Of a DNA stretch of 64,000 bases, positions 25,429 through 34,723 are shown piece by piece. Made by a program: the position numbers and the translations under genes. Every line of letters starts with the position of its first letter. The first letter of the stretch is position 1. The DNA comes from Mumia quercus. GTDB lineage: Bacteria; Actinomycetota; Actinomycetes; Propionibacteriales; Nocardioidaceae. The notes beneath the pieces were generated by a model. That model saw nothing but the letters and a program-made list of their open reading frames with translations. It was not told the DNA's origin and searched no databases. The stretch lies in contig NZ_JANZYO010000004.1 in NCBI RefSeq assembly GCF_025506335.1, positions 310,001 to 374,000 on the forward strand, given 5' to 3'.

Positions 25429-27014
25429 GAGACAGCTACGCAGGCACCGGCACCCTGGTGCGGTTCGCGCTGCGTCGCTCGCGGCTGGCACTCGTCTGGT
25501 GGATCCTCGGCATCACCGCGCTCTATCCGATCCAGGCGCTCGCGCTGGAGGCCACCTACCCGACGCAGGCCGACCTCGACCAGCTCGCCGCGAGCCTCTC
25601 GGGCAACGCCGCGATCATCGCGATCGCGGGACCCGAGTACGCGCTCAACACCATCGGCGGCCAGACCGCGTGGCAGACGTCGGCTTTCGGCGCGATCCTG
25701 GCCGGCCTGATGAGCACCTTCCTGATCGTGCGCCAGACCCGGGCCGGGGAGGAGAACGGCGCCGACGAGCTCATCCGCGCCGGTGTCGTCGGGCGCGCGG
25801 CCACCAACGCCGCGGCCGTCCTCGTCACCACCGCGGCGAACGTCGCCCTGATCGTCGCGATCGCCGTCTCGCTCATCGCCTGCGGGCTGCCGGTCGAGGG
25901 CTCGTGGGCGCTGGGGTGCGCGTGCGGTTTCACCGGCATGGTGTTCATGGCTCTCGCGCTGGTCTTCACGCAGGTCAGCAGCACGACACGTGGCGCCTGG
26001 GGCATGAGCGGCGCGGCCATCGGCGTCGCGTACGCGCTGCGCGCTGCGGGTGACGTCGGCGAGAACGCCCTGACGTGGCTCTCCCCGATCGGCTGGGGCC
26101 AGCAGATGCGCGCGTACGCGGACGAACGGTGGTGGCCGGCGCTGCTGCTCCTCGGTGCGACGGCCGTCCTCCTCGCCGTCGCCCGGGCGCTCCACGTGCG
26201 CCGCGACTTCGGGGCGGGCCTCGTCGCCCCCCGGCGTGGTCCTGCGACCCGGGACTGGCGCGGCGGCGCGTACGAGCTGGCGTGGCGGCTGCAGCGTCCG
26301 ACCGTGATCGGCTGGTGGGTCGGGCTTGCGTTCGGCGGAGCCGCGTACGGCACGATCGGCGACGACGTCGGGGACCTGGTCGGCGAAGGCAACTTCTCCG
26401 ACCCCCTGACGGGCGGTCAGACCTCGGGCGAGACCTTGGTCGACGGGTTCTACGGGAGCGCGATGCTCATGCTCGCGATCATCACCGCGGCGTTCGGGGT
26501 GGCGGTGACGCTCCGCGCCCGGGCCGAGGAGTCCTCGGGTCGTGCGGAGCCGCTGCTCGCGACCGCCCTGCGCCGCCGCAGCTTCCTCGCGAGCCACGTC
26601 GTGCTCGCGCTCCTCGCCACCACCGCCGCCATCGCCGTCGCGGGCGCCGCGACGGGTTGGATGTACGGGGTGGTGTCGGGCTCGTACGACCGCATGGGGC
26701 AGCTCACCTGGGCCGGGCTCACGTACGCACCCGCGATCTGGGTGATCATCGGGCTCACCGTCGTCCTCGTGGGCCTCGTCCCGCGCCGCGCGTCACTGGG
26801 GTGGCTCGGCGTCGGGTTCGCGGCGGTCGTGATGTTCTTCGGGCCGCTCCTGAAGTTCCCGGACTGGATCATGAACCTCTCGCCGTTCACGCACCCCGCC
26901 CTCGTCCCCCTCGAGGACGTCGCGTGGGCGCCGCTCGCCTGGCTCACCGCGATCGCCGCCGTCCTGCTGGCCGTCGGCTTCGCCGGTTTCGGGAGGCGCG
27001 ACCTGCAGACCTGA
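25425..27014 (+). CDS. ABC exporter permease (tetronasin/polyketide exporter type)
   Basis: 529 aa from GTG at 25425, overlapping the ATPase stop by four bases. About 12 hydrophobic segments in two similar halves; the N-terminus [20 protein letters not shown] and the second-half start [20 protein letters not shown] are the duplicated entry helices, a layout seen in tetronasin-type exporters. It forms an exporter with the preceding ATPase; the substrate is unknown. The MarR gene follows 14 bp later. Confidence 0.85.
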   Translation: MRDSYAGTGTLVRFALRRSRLALVWWILGITALYPIQALALEATYPTQADLDQLAASLSGNAAIIAIAGPEYALNTIGGQTAWQTSAFGAILAGLMSTFLIVRQTRAGEENGADELIRAGVVGRAATNAAAVLVTTAANVALIVAIAVSLIACGLPVEGSWALGCACGFTGMVFMALALVFTQVSSTTRGAWGMSGAAIGVAYALRAAGDVGENALTWLSPIGWGQQMRAYADERWWPALLLLGATAVLLAVARALHVRRDFGAGLVAPRRGPATRDWRGGAYELAWRLQRPTVIGWWVGLAFGGAAYGTIGDDVGDLVGEGNFSDPLTGGQTSGETLVDGFYGSAMLMLAIITAAFGVAVTLRARAEESSGRAEPLLATALRRRSFLASHVVLALLATTAAIAVAGAATGWMYGVVSGSYDRMGQLTWAGLTYAPAIWVIIGLTVVLVGLVPRRASLGWLGVGFAAVVMFFGPLLKFPDWIMNLSPFTHPALVPLEDVAWAPLAWLTAIAAVLLAVGFAGFGRRDLQT

Positions 27015-27019
27015 TCTAT

Positions 27020-27036
27020 GAATGAGGCATGCATTC
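27020..27036. promoter_or_regulatory. Possible MarR site at its own start codon
   Basis: GAATG-N7-CATTC inverted repeat overlaps the ATG at 27029. The arms are short and the position is unusual, so it may be chance. Confidence 0.25.
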
Positions 27037-27514
27037 CTCGAACGTCTGGGCGGCGTCCGTCCTCGCCGCGGCCGATCGGCTTGCCGCCGGACTGCCCGCC
27101 GGCCTCGGCATGCGTGACCTCGAGGCGCTGACGCTCGTCGCCACCCATCCCGGGGCGACCTCCGACTGGTTGCGCACCCGCATCGCTCTCACCCAGTCCG
27201 GCACCGTCCGTCTCGTCGACCGGCTCGAGCGCCTCGGGCTGGTCCGGCGACAGCGCGAGGGGCGCCAGGTCGGTCTCACGGTGACGCCGGCCGGACGACG
27301 ACGCCTCGCCGCCTGGGACCGGGCGCGTGACGACGCGATGGCCGACGCGGTCGCCGGCCTCGACGGCGAGGAGCGCGAGGCACTGGTGACGTTGCTGTCG
27401 AAGGCACTGCTCCGGGTCCCCCGCGTACGCGCGGACGCCGACCGCGCGTGCCGTACGTGCACGTGGCCGCGATGCGAGCCCGCGTGTCCCGTCGACGCCT
27501 CCGTGACGGACTGA
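27029..27514 (+). CDS. MarR-family regulator with C-terminal Cys cluster
   Basis: 161 aa. Winged HTH with MRDLEALTLVATHPGATSDW, the recognition region ALTQSGTVRLVDRLERLGLV and wing RQREGRQVGLTVTPAGRR. After the last helix comes a cysteine cluster C141, C144, C149 and C153 (CRTCTWPRC...C), which could bind metal or sense oxidation; I recall similar tails in some actinobacterial MarR proteins. It is followed by an MFS and a MATE exporter, which it may regulate. Confidence 0.85.
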   Translation: MHSSNVWAASVLAAADRLAAGLPAGLGMRDLEALTLVATHPGATSDWLRTRIALTQSGTVRLVDRLERLGLVRRQREGRQVGLTVTPAGRRRLAAWDRARDDAMADAVAGLDGEEREALVTLLSKALLRVPRVRADADRACRTCTWPRCEPACPVDASVTD

Positions 27515-27524
27515 CGGACACGCT

Positions 27525-28799
27525 GTGGACCCGGCACGCACCGCCGCCCGTACGCGCCTCCGTCCGGCCATGCGGGCCGCCGCGGGAGCGTGGATGCTCT
27601 CGTCGAGCGCGGACGTCTTCCTCGTCTTCGCGCTGCTGTGGCTGGCGGAGCCGCAGGGGTGGTCCGGCGCCCAGACCGCGCTGCTGATCCTCGCGACGCG
27701 GCTCCCGCTCCTGGTGGGGGGCGTCGTCGGCGGCCGCGCGGTCGACCGGTTCGGTCCACGGGCGATGATCCTGGTCGACGGCGTCGTCCGTACGGCGGTG
27801 CTCGGCGTCCTGGCGCTCAGCGCGCGCGACGGGTCGCTCGAGCTGCGCCTCGTCATCCTGCTGACTGCGCTCGCAGGGATCACCCAGCCCTTGTCGTACG
27901 CGGGGGCGCGCACGCTCGTCGTCCGTTACGAGCCGCCGCACCTTCGCGCCCGCGCCAACGCCCTCCTCGCCCTCGGCGACCAGCTGCCGCTCGTGCTGGC
28001 CGCGGCGTTCCTGGGCGCGGCGCTCACCGCGTTCGGGGTCAGCGCCACCATGGCCGTCCCGGCAGCACTGATGCTGGGCGTGGCGGCCATCGCCGTGCTC
28101 CTCCCCCGCGGCGATGGGCAAGACCACCGGGCCAGGGCAGACTCCGCGGGCACCGCGTCGCCGGCCCCGAAGACGGGCAGCTCGCCGTGGCGCGTCCCCG
28201 GCGTCAAGGCGCTGGTCGCTCTGTCAGTCGCGTACTACGCCGCGTACGGGCCGTTCGAGCCTGCGCTCCCGTCGTTCGTCCGAGACGACCTCGGCGGCGA
28301 GGCGGACGCATACGGGGTGGTGTGGACCGCCTTCGGCATCGGCGCGCTCGCGACGGTGGTCCTGGCCCCACGCCTGTCCCGGTGGCGCCCCGGTGTCGTC
28401 AACGCCGTCGGGGCGGCCGTGTGGGGACTGGTCACGCTTCCGCTCGTCCTGCTCGACAGCGTCCCCGCCGCTGCCGCCCTGATGCTGGTGTCAGGAGCCG
28501 TGTGGGGCCCGTACGCAGCGATCGAAGCGACGGCGCTGCAGCAGTGGACGCCGCCAGAACGGCACGGGCGCCTGTTCGGGACGCAGCGCGCCCTGCTCGC
28601 GACCGCCGCACCGCTCGGCGCGGCGGTCGGCGCCCTGGCGCTCAACGTGACCGAGCCCGCCGTGGTGCTCGCGGTGTCCGCGCTCGCCTGCACCGCAGCC
28701 GGGCTGGTGACGCTCACCCGACCCGGCATCCAGCGTCGCGCCGCACCCGTCGCCCCGCCGTCCAGGTCGCGGTCCGCTGAGCGAGACTTGAGCACGTGA
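27525..28799 (+). CDS. MFS transporter
   Basis: 424 aa from GTG 10 bp after the MarR stop. Twelve predicted spans; first-loop motif VGGRAVDRFGPR replaces the usual GxxxDRxGRR and fits MFS_3-like exporters, as do LVVRYEPPHLRARANALLAL and QQWTPPERHGRLFGTQRALL in the later loops. Substrate unknown. Its TGA overlaps the GTG of the MATE gene by four bases, so MarR-MFS-MATE appear to be one operon. Confidence 0.85.
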   Translation: MDPARTAARTRLRPAMRAAAGAWMLSSSADVFLVFALLWLAEPQGWSGAQTALLILATRLPLLVGGVVGGRAVDRFGPRAMILVDGVVRTAVLGVLALSARDGSLELRLVILLTALAGITQPLSYAGARTLVVRYEPPHLRARANALLALGDQLPLVLAAAFLGAALTAFGVSATMAVPAALMLGVAAIAVLLPRGDGQDHRARADSAGTASPAPKTGSSPWRVPGVKALVALSVAYYAAYGPFEPALPSFVRDDLGGEADAYGVVWTAFGIGALATVVLAPRLSRWRPGVVNAVGAAVWGLVTLPLVLLDSVPAAAALMLVSGAVWGPYAAIEATALQQWTPPERHGRLFGTQRALLATAAPLGAAVGALALNVTEPAVVLAVSALACTAAGLVTLTRPGIQRRAAPVAPPSRSRSAERDLST

Positions 28800-30109
28800 G
28801 GCTGGCCCTGGACGCGCGCGACCGCGAGATCTTCCGCATCGCCGTCCCCGCGTTCGCCGCCCTCGTCTCGGAGCCGCTGATGCTGGCTGCCGACACCGCG
28901 ATCATCGGCCACCTCGGCACCGACCCGCTCGCGGGCCTCGCGATCGCCTCGACCGTCCTCCAGACCTTCGTCGGGCTCTGCGTGTTCCTCGCGTACGGCA
29001 CCACGGCGTCGGTCAGCCGCCACCTCGGCGCTGACGACGTCCGAGGCGCGATGGCGGCGGGGATGAGCGGCCTCTGGCTCGCGGTGCTCCTCGGTGCGCT
29101 GGCCGCTGTTCTCGCGGGCGCGGGCGCGGCGCTGATCGTGGGCGCGTTCGGTCCGTCGGACGCGGTCGGCGACCAGGCCGTCACGTACCTCGTCTGGGCC
29201 GCACCCGGCATCCCCGCGATGCTCCTGGTGCTCGCGGCCACGGGCGTGCTCCGAGGGATGCAGGACCTCAAGACGCCGCTCTACACCGTCATCGTCGCGA
29301 ACCTCGCCAACGTGGTCCTCAACCTCGTGCTCGTCTACGGGCTGGACATGGGCATCCGCGGCGCGGCCATCGGGACCACCGTGGCGCAGCTTGGCTCCGG
29401 GCTCTTCCTCGGGTACGTGGTGGTCCGGGCGGTGCGACGCGAACGCGCCCCCGTACGCCCCGACCGCACTGGGATCCGCGAGTCCGCGCGCGCCGGCGTC
29501 GCGCTCGTCGTCCGTACGCTCACCCTGCGCGCCGCCCTCCTGATCGCCACCGTGGTCGCCACCACCCAGGGGTCCGCGGCGCTCGCCGCGCACCAGGTCG
29601 CGGTCACGATCGTGTCGATCCTCGCGTTCGCGCTGGACGCGATCGCGATCGCCGGGCAGACGCTCACCGGTCGCTCGCTCGGTGCCGGTGACGTCGAGGG
29701 CACCCGCTCGACCACCCGACGGATGATCGGCTGGGGCGTCGCCTCGGGGGTGGTCGCGGCCGTGCTGCTGCTCGTCTCCGTGCCCTGGCTGCCCGGCCTG
29801 TTCACCTCGGACGAGGCCGTGCGTCATCTCCTGGTCGGGGCGCTGGTCGTCGTCGCGCTGACCCAGCCGATCTCGGGCGTCGTGTTCGTGCTGGACGGGG
29901 TGCTGATCGGGGCCGGCGACGGCACGTACCTCGCGTGGGCGGGCGTGATCACGCTCGTCGCGTACGCCCCGCTCGCGCTGGCCGTGTGGCTGCTGGACGC
30001 CGGGTTGACGTGGTTGTGGATCGCCTATGCAGGATTCATGCTGGCGCGGATGGTCACGCTCGTGCTCCGCGAGCGGACGGATCGCTGGCTCGTCGTCGGG
30101 ACTCCGTGA
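28796..30109 (+). CDS. MATE-family efflux transporter (DinF type)
   Basis: 437 aa, 12 predicted spans. N-terminal IFRIAVPAFAALVSEPLMLAADTAIIGHLG (key FAALVSEPLMLAADTAIIGHLG) and the repeat in the second half TLTGRSLGAGD are typical of the DinF branch of MATE exporters, which expel cationic drugs using Na+ or H+. Conserved Asp in ADTAIIG is present. It is coupled to the MFS gene through a GTGA overlap. A GC-rich hairpin follows. Confidence 0.9.
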   Translation: MRLALDARDREIFRIAVPAFAALVSEPLMLAADTAIIGHLGTDPLAGLAIASTVLQTFVGLCVFLAYGTTASVSRHLGADDVRGAMAAGMSGLWLAVLLGALAAVLAGAGAALIVGAFGPSDAVGDQAVTYLVWAAPGIPAMLLVLAATGVLRGMQDLKTPLYTVIVANLANVVLNLVLVYGLDMGIRGAAIGTTVAQLGSGLFLGYVVVRAVRRERAPVRPDRTGIRESARAGVALVVRTLTLRAALLIATVVATTQGSAALAAHQVAVTIVSILAFALDAIAIAGQTLTGRSLGAGDVEGTRSTTRRMIGWGVASGVVAAVLLLVSVPWLPGLFTSDEAVRHLLVGALVVVALTQPISGVVFVLDGVLIGAGDGTYLAWAGVITLVAYAPLALAVWLLDAGLTWLWIAYAGFMLARMVTLVLRERTDRWLVVGTP

Positions 30110-30132
30110 GCGCTGCCTGCCCGGTCGCGCGT

Positions 30133-30157
30133 CGGCGCGCGAGGGTACTGCGCGCCG
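30133..30157. terminator. GC-rich hairpin between convergent genes
   Basis: CGGCGCGC and GCGCGCCG arms with a 9-nt loop lie between the MATE gene (+) and the small Cys-rich gene (-). Plausible bidirectional terminator without a T run. Confidence 0.45.
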
Positions 30158-30169
30158 GCGCGCCCGGGG

Positions 30170-30376
30170 TCAGGCCGCCTGATAGTCCTCACGGAGAGCA
30201 CGACGCAGGTCGGCGCCCTCGTCGTCGCACAGGAAGCAGCCGAGCACGTACGCGGCGTGGCCGCCGGCACCGTGGTCCTCGAGGACGACGCAGCACATCG
30301 CGCAACGATCGCCCCAGCCGTCGGCTTCGGAGAACTCCGTGCCGCAGTCGACGCAGATCGTCACCAGCTCCGACAT
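30170..30376 (-). CDS. Small zinc-ribbon-like protein, unknown
   Basis: 68 aa. Seven cysteines in three groups (C8-x2-C11, C25-x2-CC29, C47-x2-C50) and His35/His40 suggest one or two zinc sites. ATG at 30376 has a GAGGTG ribosome site 5-8 nt upstream. No named family recognised. It is divergent from the membrane gene at 30552; a 20-bp inverted repeat lies between. Confidence 0.6.
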   Translation of the reverse strand: MSELVTICVDCGTEFSEADGWGDRCAMCCVVLEDHGAGGHAAYVLGCFLCDDEGADLRRALREDYQAA

Positions 30377-30477
30377 CGAGCACCTCGTCTTCCGGGGTCG
30401 GGTGTTCCTTCACGACCCAGTGTGCGCGCGTGGTCCGACAAGACCGTCGAGGTGCCTCGGCGTGTCGTGCTCACATC

Positions 30478-30528
30478 GTCAGCGCGGTCCTTTGGTGCCA
30501 GGAGATGACACCAAAGGACCGCACTGAC
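30478..30528. repeat. 20-bp inverted repeat with 11-nt spacer
   Basis: Arms 30478-30497 and 30509-30528 match at 19 of 20 positions; the inner 14 (GCGGTCCTTTGGTG / CACCAAAGGACCGC) are perfect. It sits between divergent genes starting at 30376 and 30552, so it is more likely an operator or paired binding sites than a terminator. The CCTTTGGT-N13-ACCAAAGG core matches the smaller repeat at 1193-1227 in sequence and spacing. Confidence 0.75.
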
Positions 30529-30551
30529 CTGTGCACGTCCGACACTGAGAC

Positions 30552-30929
30552 GTGCGCGCAGGGACGTGGTGGGGGCGATGGCTCGGTGTCATCATCGTCG
30601 GGTACGTCCTAGCCCCGGCGTTCCTCGTCCTCGGCGGCAATCTGCTCCTGCCGGAGCACAACTCGTCTGGTCAGTGCGAAGGCCTCGGTTTCGGATGCGT
30701 TCTGGCACCGAACGACGGCATCCTGCTCCTCGGACTGTTGTGGGTGTACGCGGTGCCGGTCGTGCTCGCCGTGACGTTCGTCGTGCTGGCCCTGCTCTGG
30801 GCAGCGATACCTCACGGAACAGGTCGCCCGCTTCCGCCGGCATGGCGTTGGCTGGTGGGGACCCTGGCGCTCGCGGTGATCCTCGGTCCGACAGCGTTCG
30901 GCACCTGGGCCATCGTGTCGTCCCTCTGA
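30552..30929 (+). CDS. Small membrane protein, unknown
   Basis: 125 aa from GTG. Three hydrophobic segments at about residues 10-32, 55-82 and 97-121; two Cys in the loop SSGQCEGLGFGCVLAP could form a disulfide outside the membrane. No family recognised. It starts 23 bp after the 20-bp inverted repeat and ends 3 bp before the convergent Ku gene stop. Confidence 0.5.
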   Translation: MRAGTWWGRWLGVIIVGYVLAPAFLVLGGNLLLPEHNSSGQCEGLGFGCVLAPNDGILLLGLLWVYAVPVVLAVTFVVLALLWAAIPHGTGRPLPPAWRWLVGTLALAVILGPTAFGTWAIVSSL

Positions 30930-30932
30930 TCC

Positions 30933-31865
30933 TCAGGACGCCTTCTTCGCCGCCTTCTTCGTCGTCCCCTTCTTCGCCGCCGACTTCTTGGCGGTCTTCT
31001 TCGCGGGGGCCTTCTTCGCCGTCTTCTTGGCCGCCGTCTTCTTGGCGGGCTTCTCCTCCGGCTCGTCCTCGCTGGGGCTCTCGCCCTTCTTCGCGCGGTC
31101 GATCGACGCCTGGAGCGCGGACATCAGGTCGACGACGTTGTCCTTCTCCTCCGCGCCCTCACCGACCGCGGGCGAGACGACCTCGTTGCCCTCGAGCTTG
31201 GCCTCGACGAGCTCGTCGAGCGCCTTCTCGTACTCGTCGCTGAACTCGTCGGGATCGAAGTCGCTCTCCATGCTCGCGACCAGCGACTGCGCCATCTTGA
31301 CCTCTTGCGGGCGCAGCTCCAGGTCCTCGCCGAGGAAGCCGAACTCGGGCTTGCGGATCTCGTCGGACCACAGCAGCGTGCTCATCGTGAGGACGCCCTC
31401 GCGTACGCGGATCGTCGCCATCTGCTCGCGTGTCCCGATCGTCACCTTGACCACCGCGACCATCTCGGAGGACTCCAGCGCCTCGCGGAGGAGGAGGTAC
31501 GGCTTGAGGCCCGCGTTCGTGTCCGGCTCGAGGTAATAGCTCTTGTTGTAGAAGATCGGGTCGACCTGGTCGAGAGGGACGAACTCCAGCACCTCGACGG
31601 TCTTCTTGGTCGGCAGCGGCAGCTGCTCCATGTCCTCGTCGGTCAAGACGACCATCCGGCCGTCGGGGAGCTCGTACCCCTTGGCGATGTCGGAGTACTC
31701 GACGACCTCACCGTCGGCCTCGGCGACCCGCTTGTACTTGACCCGCGACCCGTCGGTGCGCCTGACCTGGCGGAACGAGATGTCGTGGGTCGACGTCGCG
31801 CCATACATCTTCACCGGGATGCTGACCAGGCCGAACGAGATCGAGCCCTTCCACATCGCGCGCAT
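30933..31865 (-). CDS. ku: Bacterial Ku protein (NHEJ)
   Basis: 310 aa. It binds double-strand break ends and recruits LigD for end joining. The Ku core begins MRAMWKGSISFGLVSIPVKMY and contains YYLEPDTNAGLKPYLLLREAL (key EPDTNAGLKPYLLL). Residues about 255-310 are a low-complexity Lys/Ala tail with repeated AKK/KKTA units, like the extended tails of actinobacterial Ku that bind DNA. ATG at 31865 is used because the core follows immediately. No ligD is present in the window. It is divergent from the F420-type oxidoreductase gene. Confidence 0.95.
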   Translation of the reverse strand: MRAMWKGSISFGLVSIPVKMYGATSTHDISFRQVRRTDGSRVKYKRVAEADGEVVEYSDIAKGYELPDGRMVVLTDEDMEQLPLPTKKTVEVLEFVPLDQVDPIFYNKSYYLEPDTNAGLKPYLLLREALESSEMVAVVKVTIGTREQMATIRVREGVLTMSTLLWSDEIRKPEFGFLGEDLELRPQEVKMAQSLVASMESDFDPDEFSDEYEKALDELVEAKLEGNEVVSPAVGEGAEEKDNVVDLMSALQASIDRAKKGESPSEDEPEEKPAKKTAAKKTAKKAPAKKTAKKSAAKKGTTKKAAKKAS

Positions 31866-31967
31866 CTTCACACCCCCTCGAGGGCCAAGCGAACCGTCCC
31901 TGGGCGGCGCTGTCAACGTGAATGGCGTCCGATTGCCGTTCCGAGCCGCGTCGCGCAGGGTCTAACC

Positions 31968-32954
31968 ATGGCGACCAACAGGTTAAGGATCGGGTTCAAG
32001 CTCATGGCGGAGGGGTTCCCGCCGAAGGAGATCGTCGAGCAGGCGGTCGCCGCAGAGGCTGCTGGTTTCGACTTCGTCGAGGTGAGCGACCACTACCACC
32101 CTTGGCTGTACTCCCAGCAGCACTCGGGCTTCGCGTTCTCGATGCTCGCCGCCATCGCCGCACGGACGACCACCCTCGGTCTCGCGACGGGCGTGACGTG
32201 CCCGATCATCCGATACCACCCGGCGATCGTGGCGCAGATGGCCGCGACCACCGGCGTGCTCAGCGACGGGCGCTTCACCCTGGGTGTCGGCTCCGGCGAG
32301 CGCCTCAACGAGCACGTCGTCGGGATCGGCTGGCCGTCGGTGTCCGTGCGGCACGAGATGCTCACCGAGGCCCTCGAGATCATCAGGCTGCTGTTCACCG
32401 GGGGCTACCACTCGTACTCCGGCACCTACTTCGACCTCGACGACGCGCGGGTGTTCGACCTGCCCGACGTCCCGCCGCGCCTCGTCGTGGCTGCGGGAGG
32501 CGACGACGCCGCACGGCTCGCGGCCGAGCTGGGCGACGGCCTGTTCGCCACCGAGCCGCGCGACGAGCTGGTCGAAGCCTACACGTCGGCAGGCGGCACG
32601 GGTCCCCGCTACGCCGAGGTCCCGCTCGCCTACTCCGCGGACCCGGTCGCCGCCGCCGAGGCGGCCCACCGGACGATGCGCTTCGGCGTCGCCGGCTGGA
32701 AAGTCCAGTCGGAGCTGCCGAACCCGATCAACTTCGAGGCCGCGACGGCCCACGTCCGCGTCGACGACATGCGTGAGGCGTTCGGCTGTGGCCCGGACGT
32801 CGAGCGGCACGTCGAGGTCGCCAGCCGGTTCCTCGACGCCGGCTTCGACCACCTCGTCCTGATGAACGCGGGCCCGCCGGACGAGATGGACGCGTTCTTC
32901 TCCCACGTCCAGACCACGCTGCGTCCCCGCCTCGACGAGATCGCCGCCGTATGA
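31968..32954 (+). CDS. F420-dependent LLM-class oxidoreductase
   Basis: 328 aa. Luciferase-like monooxygenase fold of the FGD-related TIGR03557-type group: MAEGFPPKEIVEQAVAAEAAGFDFVEVSDHYHPW (key FDFVEVSDHYHPW), TTTLGLATGVTCPIIRYHPA and LSDGRFTLGVGSGERLNEHV (each within family pattern). Such enzymes oxidise or reduce small substrates using cofactor F420. Substrate unknown. The last codons overlap the ATG of the GCS2 ligase gene (ATGA at 32951-32954). Confidence 0.85.
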   Translation: MATNRLRIGFKLMAEGFPPKEIVEQAVAAEAAGFDFVEVSDHYHPWLYSQQHSGFAFSMLAAIAARTTTLGLATGVTCPIIRYHPAIVAQMAATTGVLSDGRFTLGVGSGERLNEHVVGIGWPSVSVRHEMLTEALEIIRLLFTGGYHSYSGTYFDLDDARVFDLPDVPPRLVVAAGGDDAARLAAELGDGLFATEPRDELVEAYTSAGGTGPRYAEVPLAYSADPVAAAEAAHRTMRFGVAGWKVQSELPNPINFEAATAHVRVDDMREAFGCGPDVERHVEVASRFLDAGFDHLVLMNAGPPDEMDAFFSHVQTTLRPRLDEIAAV

Positions 32955-34033
32955 GGACGCTCGGGATCGAGGAGGAGATGCTCCTCGTCGACCCGTCGAC
33001 AGGAGAGACCATCGCCGTCGCACAGCGCGCGGTGCAACGGCACGACGGCGAGTCCTCGATCGAGCACGAGCTGTTCCTCGAGCAGGTCGAGACGATGACC
33101 GAGCCCCACGAGCAGCTCGACGACCTGGCAGCCGACCTGACCCAGGCCCGGCGCGACGCCGTGGCCGCGGCACACGCTGCGGGCGCCGCGCTCATCGCCT
33201 CGGGGACGGCACCGCTGCCGAGCGCGCCGTCGCAGATCACTCCCAAACGGCGATACGAGGAGATGGCGTCGGAGTTCGGGGCGATCGGCCGTACGGCCGC
33301 CGTCTGCGGCATGCACGTCCACGTCCACGTCGCCGAGGACGAGGAGGCCGTCGCCGTGATCGACCGCGTACGCCCGTGGTTGCCGACGCTGATCGCGCTC
33401 GCCTCCAACTCCCCGTACGAGGCGGGCAAGGACTCCGGGCACGCGAGCTGGCGGTCGCGTCGCTGGACCGAGTGGCCGACTGCGGGTCCGGTCGAGCCGT
33501 TCGGCGACGCCGCCACCTACCGACGCGCGGTCGCCGCGCTCATCGAGTCCGGTGCCGCGCTCGACGAGGGCATGATCTACTTCGACGTCCGCCGTGCCCG
33601 CGCATTCCCGACGGTCGAGGTGCGGGTCGCCGACGTCTGCACCGACCTGCGCGACGCGCTCGCGCTCGCTGCCCTCATCCGCGCGCTCGTGGAGACCGAG
33701 GCGCAGGCGTGGAAGGCAGGGCGGCCGCTCGAGGTCTGGCGGGTCGAGCTCTTGCGCGGGGCGCGCTGGCAAGCCGCCCGGTACGGCGTGACGGACATGC
33801 TGTTCGACCCGGCCACCCGGACGCAGCAGCCCGCGTCGGACGTCGTCGCCGGCCTGGTCCGGCACGTCCGCGACGCCCTGATCGACGCCGGCGACCTCGA
33901 CAGGGTCCACGAGGGCACCGCCCGGATCCTGCGCGAGGGCAGCGGCGCCGACCACCAGCGCCGTGCTGCCTCCGAGGGCGACCTGCGGACCGTGGTCGCC
34001 GACCTCGCCCGGCGTACCGACCCGGACACGTGA
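32951..34033 (+). CDS. Carboxylate-amine ligase, GCS2 family (YbdK-like)
   Basis: 360 aa, ATP-grasp-like glutamate-cysteine ligase family 2. Conserved starts: LGIEEEMLLVDPSTGE at residue 4 with the metal-binding Glu pair, HELFLEQVET, CGMHVHVHV (about 120) and SNSPYEAGKDSGHASWR. Members ligate glutamate to an amine; EgtA, the ergothioneine enzyme, belongs to the same superfamily, but the egt genes are not nearby. It overlaps the F420-type gene by four bases. A strong hairpin follows the stop. Confidence 0.85.
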   Translation: MRTLGIEEEMLLVDPSTGETIAVAQRAVQRHDGESSIEHELFLEQVETMTEPHEQLDDLAADLTQARRDAVAAAHAAGAALIASGTAPLPSAPSQITPKRRYEEMASEFGAIGRTAAVCGMHVHVHVAEDEEAVAVIDRVRPWLPTLIALASNSPYEAGKDSGHASWRSRRWTEWPTAGPVEPFGDAATYRRAVAALIESGAALDEGMIYFDVRRARAFPTVEVRVADVCTDLRDALALAALIRALVETEAQAWKAGRPLEVWRVELLRGARWQAARYGVTDMLFDPATRTQQPASDVVAGLVRHVRDALIDAGDLDRVHEGTARILREGSGADHQRRAASEGDLRTVVADLARRTDPDT

Positions 34034-34034
34034 A

Positions 34035-34063
34035 AGGCCGCCCGGTGCGTAACCGGGCGGCCT
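34035..34063 (+). terminator. Rho-independent-like terminator after the GCS2 gene
   Basis: AGGCCGCCCGGT, loop GCGTA, ACCGGGCGGCCT: a perfect 12-bp stem directly after the TGA at 34031-34033, followed by CTCTTCC. It may also act on the convergent DoxX gene. Confidence 0.8.
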
Positions 34064-34089
34064 CTCTTCCCGAGACGTTCGACTCCGGG

Positions 34090-34653
34090 TCACCGGAGAG
34101 CGGGGTACTTCTGCACCAGCTCCAGCGAGCCCCACCAGCGTCCGAGTCCCCAGGTGTCGCCAGCGAGGGCGAGTCCGACCACCAGGACGCCGAGTGCACC
34201 GAGCAGGTGCTCGTCGAGGACGGGGTTGTTCGCCGGCGGAAGGGCGACCGTCCACATCATCACGTAGAGCAGGACGCCGACGGCGGCGCCGAGACGGATG
34301 CCGATGCCGAGGGTCAGGGTCACCCCCACCGCTAGCAGACCCGCCATGAACAGCACGTCGACCCACCACTGGCCGGCGAGAGCGTGGTAGAAGCCCGCGA
34401 ACGGACCGGTCGGTGCGTTGGACAGGTAACCCTCGGTCGGGCTCCCGCCGTTGATCCACGACGCTTCGCTCGGCGTCGCGTACCCGAGTCCGAACAGCTT
34501 GTCGACGAAGGCCCACAGGAAGGTGAGCCCGAAGCCGATGCGCATCGCGGCCAGGCCCCTGGCGACGGCGCTCGAAGTGACGGCGTGCTCCTCGTCGCGT
34601 GCGGCGAAGACCTTGGTGCGGCCGGCGAGACCGGCTCCGATGGTGGCGCTCAT
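34090..34653 (-). CDS. DoxX-family membrane protein
   Basis: 187 aa. Four membrane segments in a DoxX pattern: GLAAMRIGFGLTFLWAFVDK, FMAGLLAVGVTLTLGIGIRLG, GVLLYVMMWTVALPPANNPV, with an N-terminal cytoplasmic extension of about 30 residues. DoxX proteins with the ALPPANNP-type loop occur next to dormancy/oxidative-stress genes in actinobacteria. ATG at 34653 fits the first conserved region. It is divergent from the flavin-fold gene at 34819 with DevR-like boxes between. Confidence 0.82.
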   Translation of the reverse strand: MSATIGAGLAGRTKVFAARDEEHAVTSSAVARGLAAMRIGFGLTFLWAFVDKLFGLGYATPSEASWINGGSPTEGYLSNAPTGPFAGFYHALAGQWWVDVLFMAGLLAVGVTLTLGIGIRLGAAVGVLLYVMMWTVALPPANNPVLDEHLLGALGVLVVGLALAGDTWGLGRWWGSLELVQKYPALR

Positions 34654-34723
34654 GGTGTCCTCCCTGGATCGTTTCTGACACCTCCATCGTCGAGCTCGGC
34701 GGCAGGGCACGGTCAGTGCCGAG

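Noticed and set aside
30933-31865. Complete NHEJ operon
   Set aside because: Only Ku is present; no LigD, LigC or polymerase/primase gene occurs nearby.
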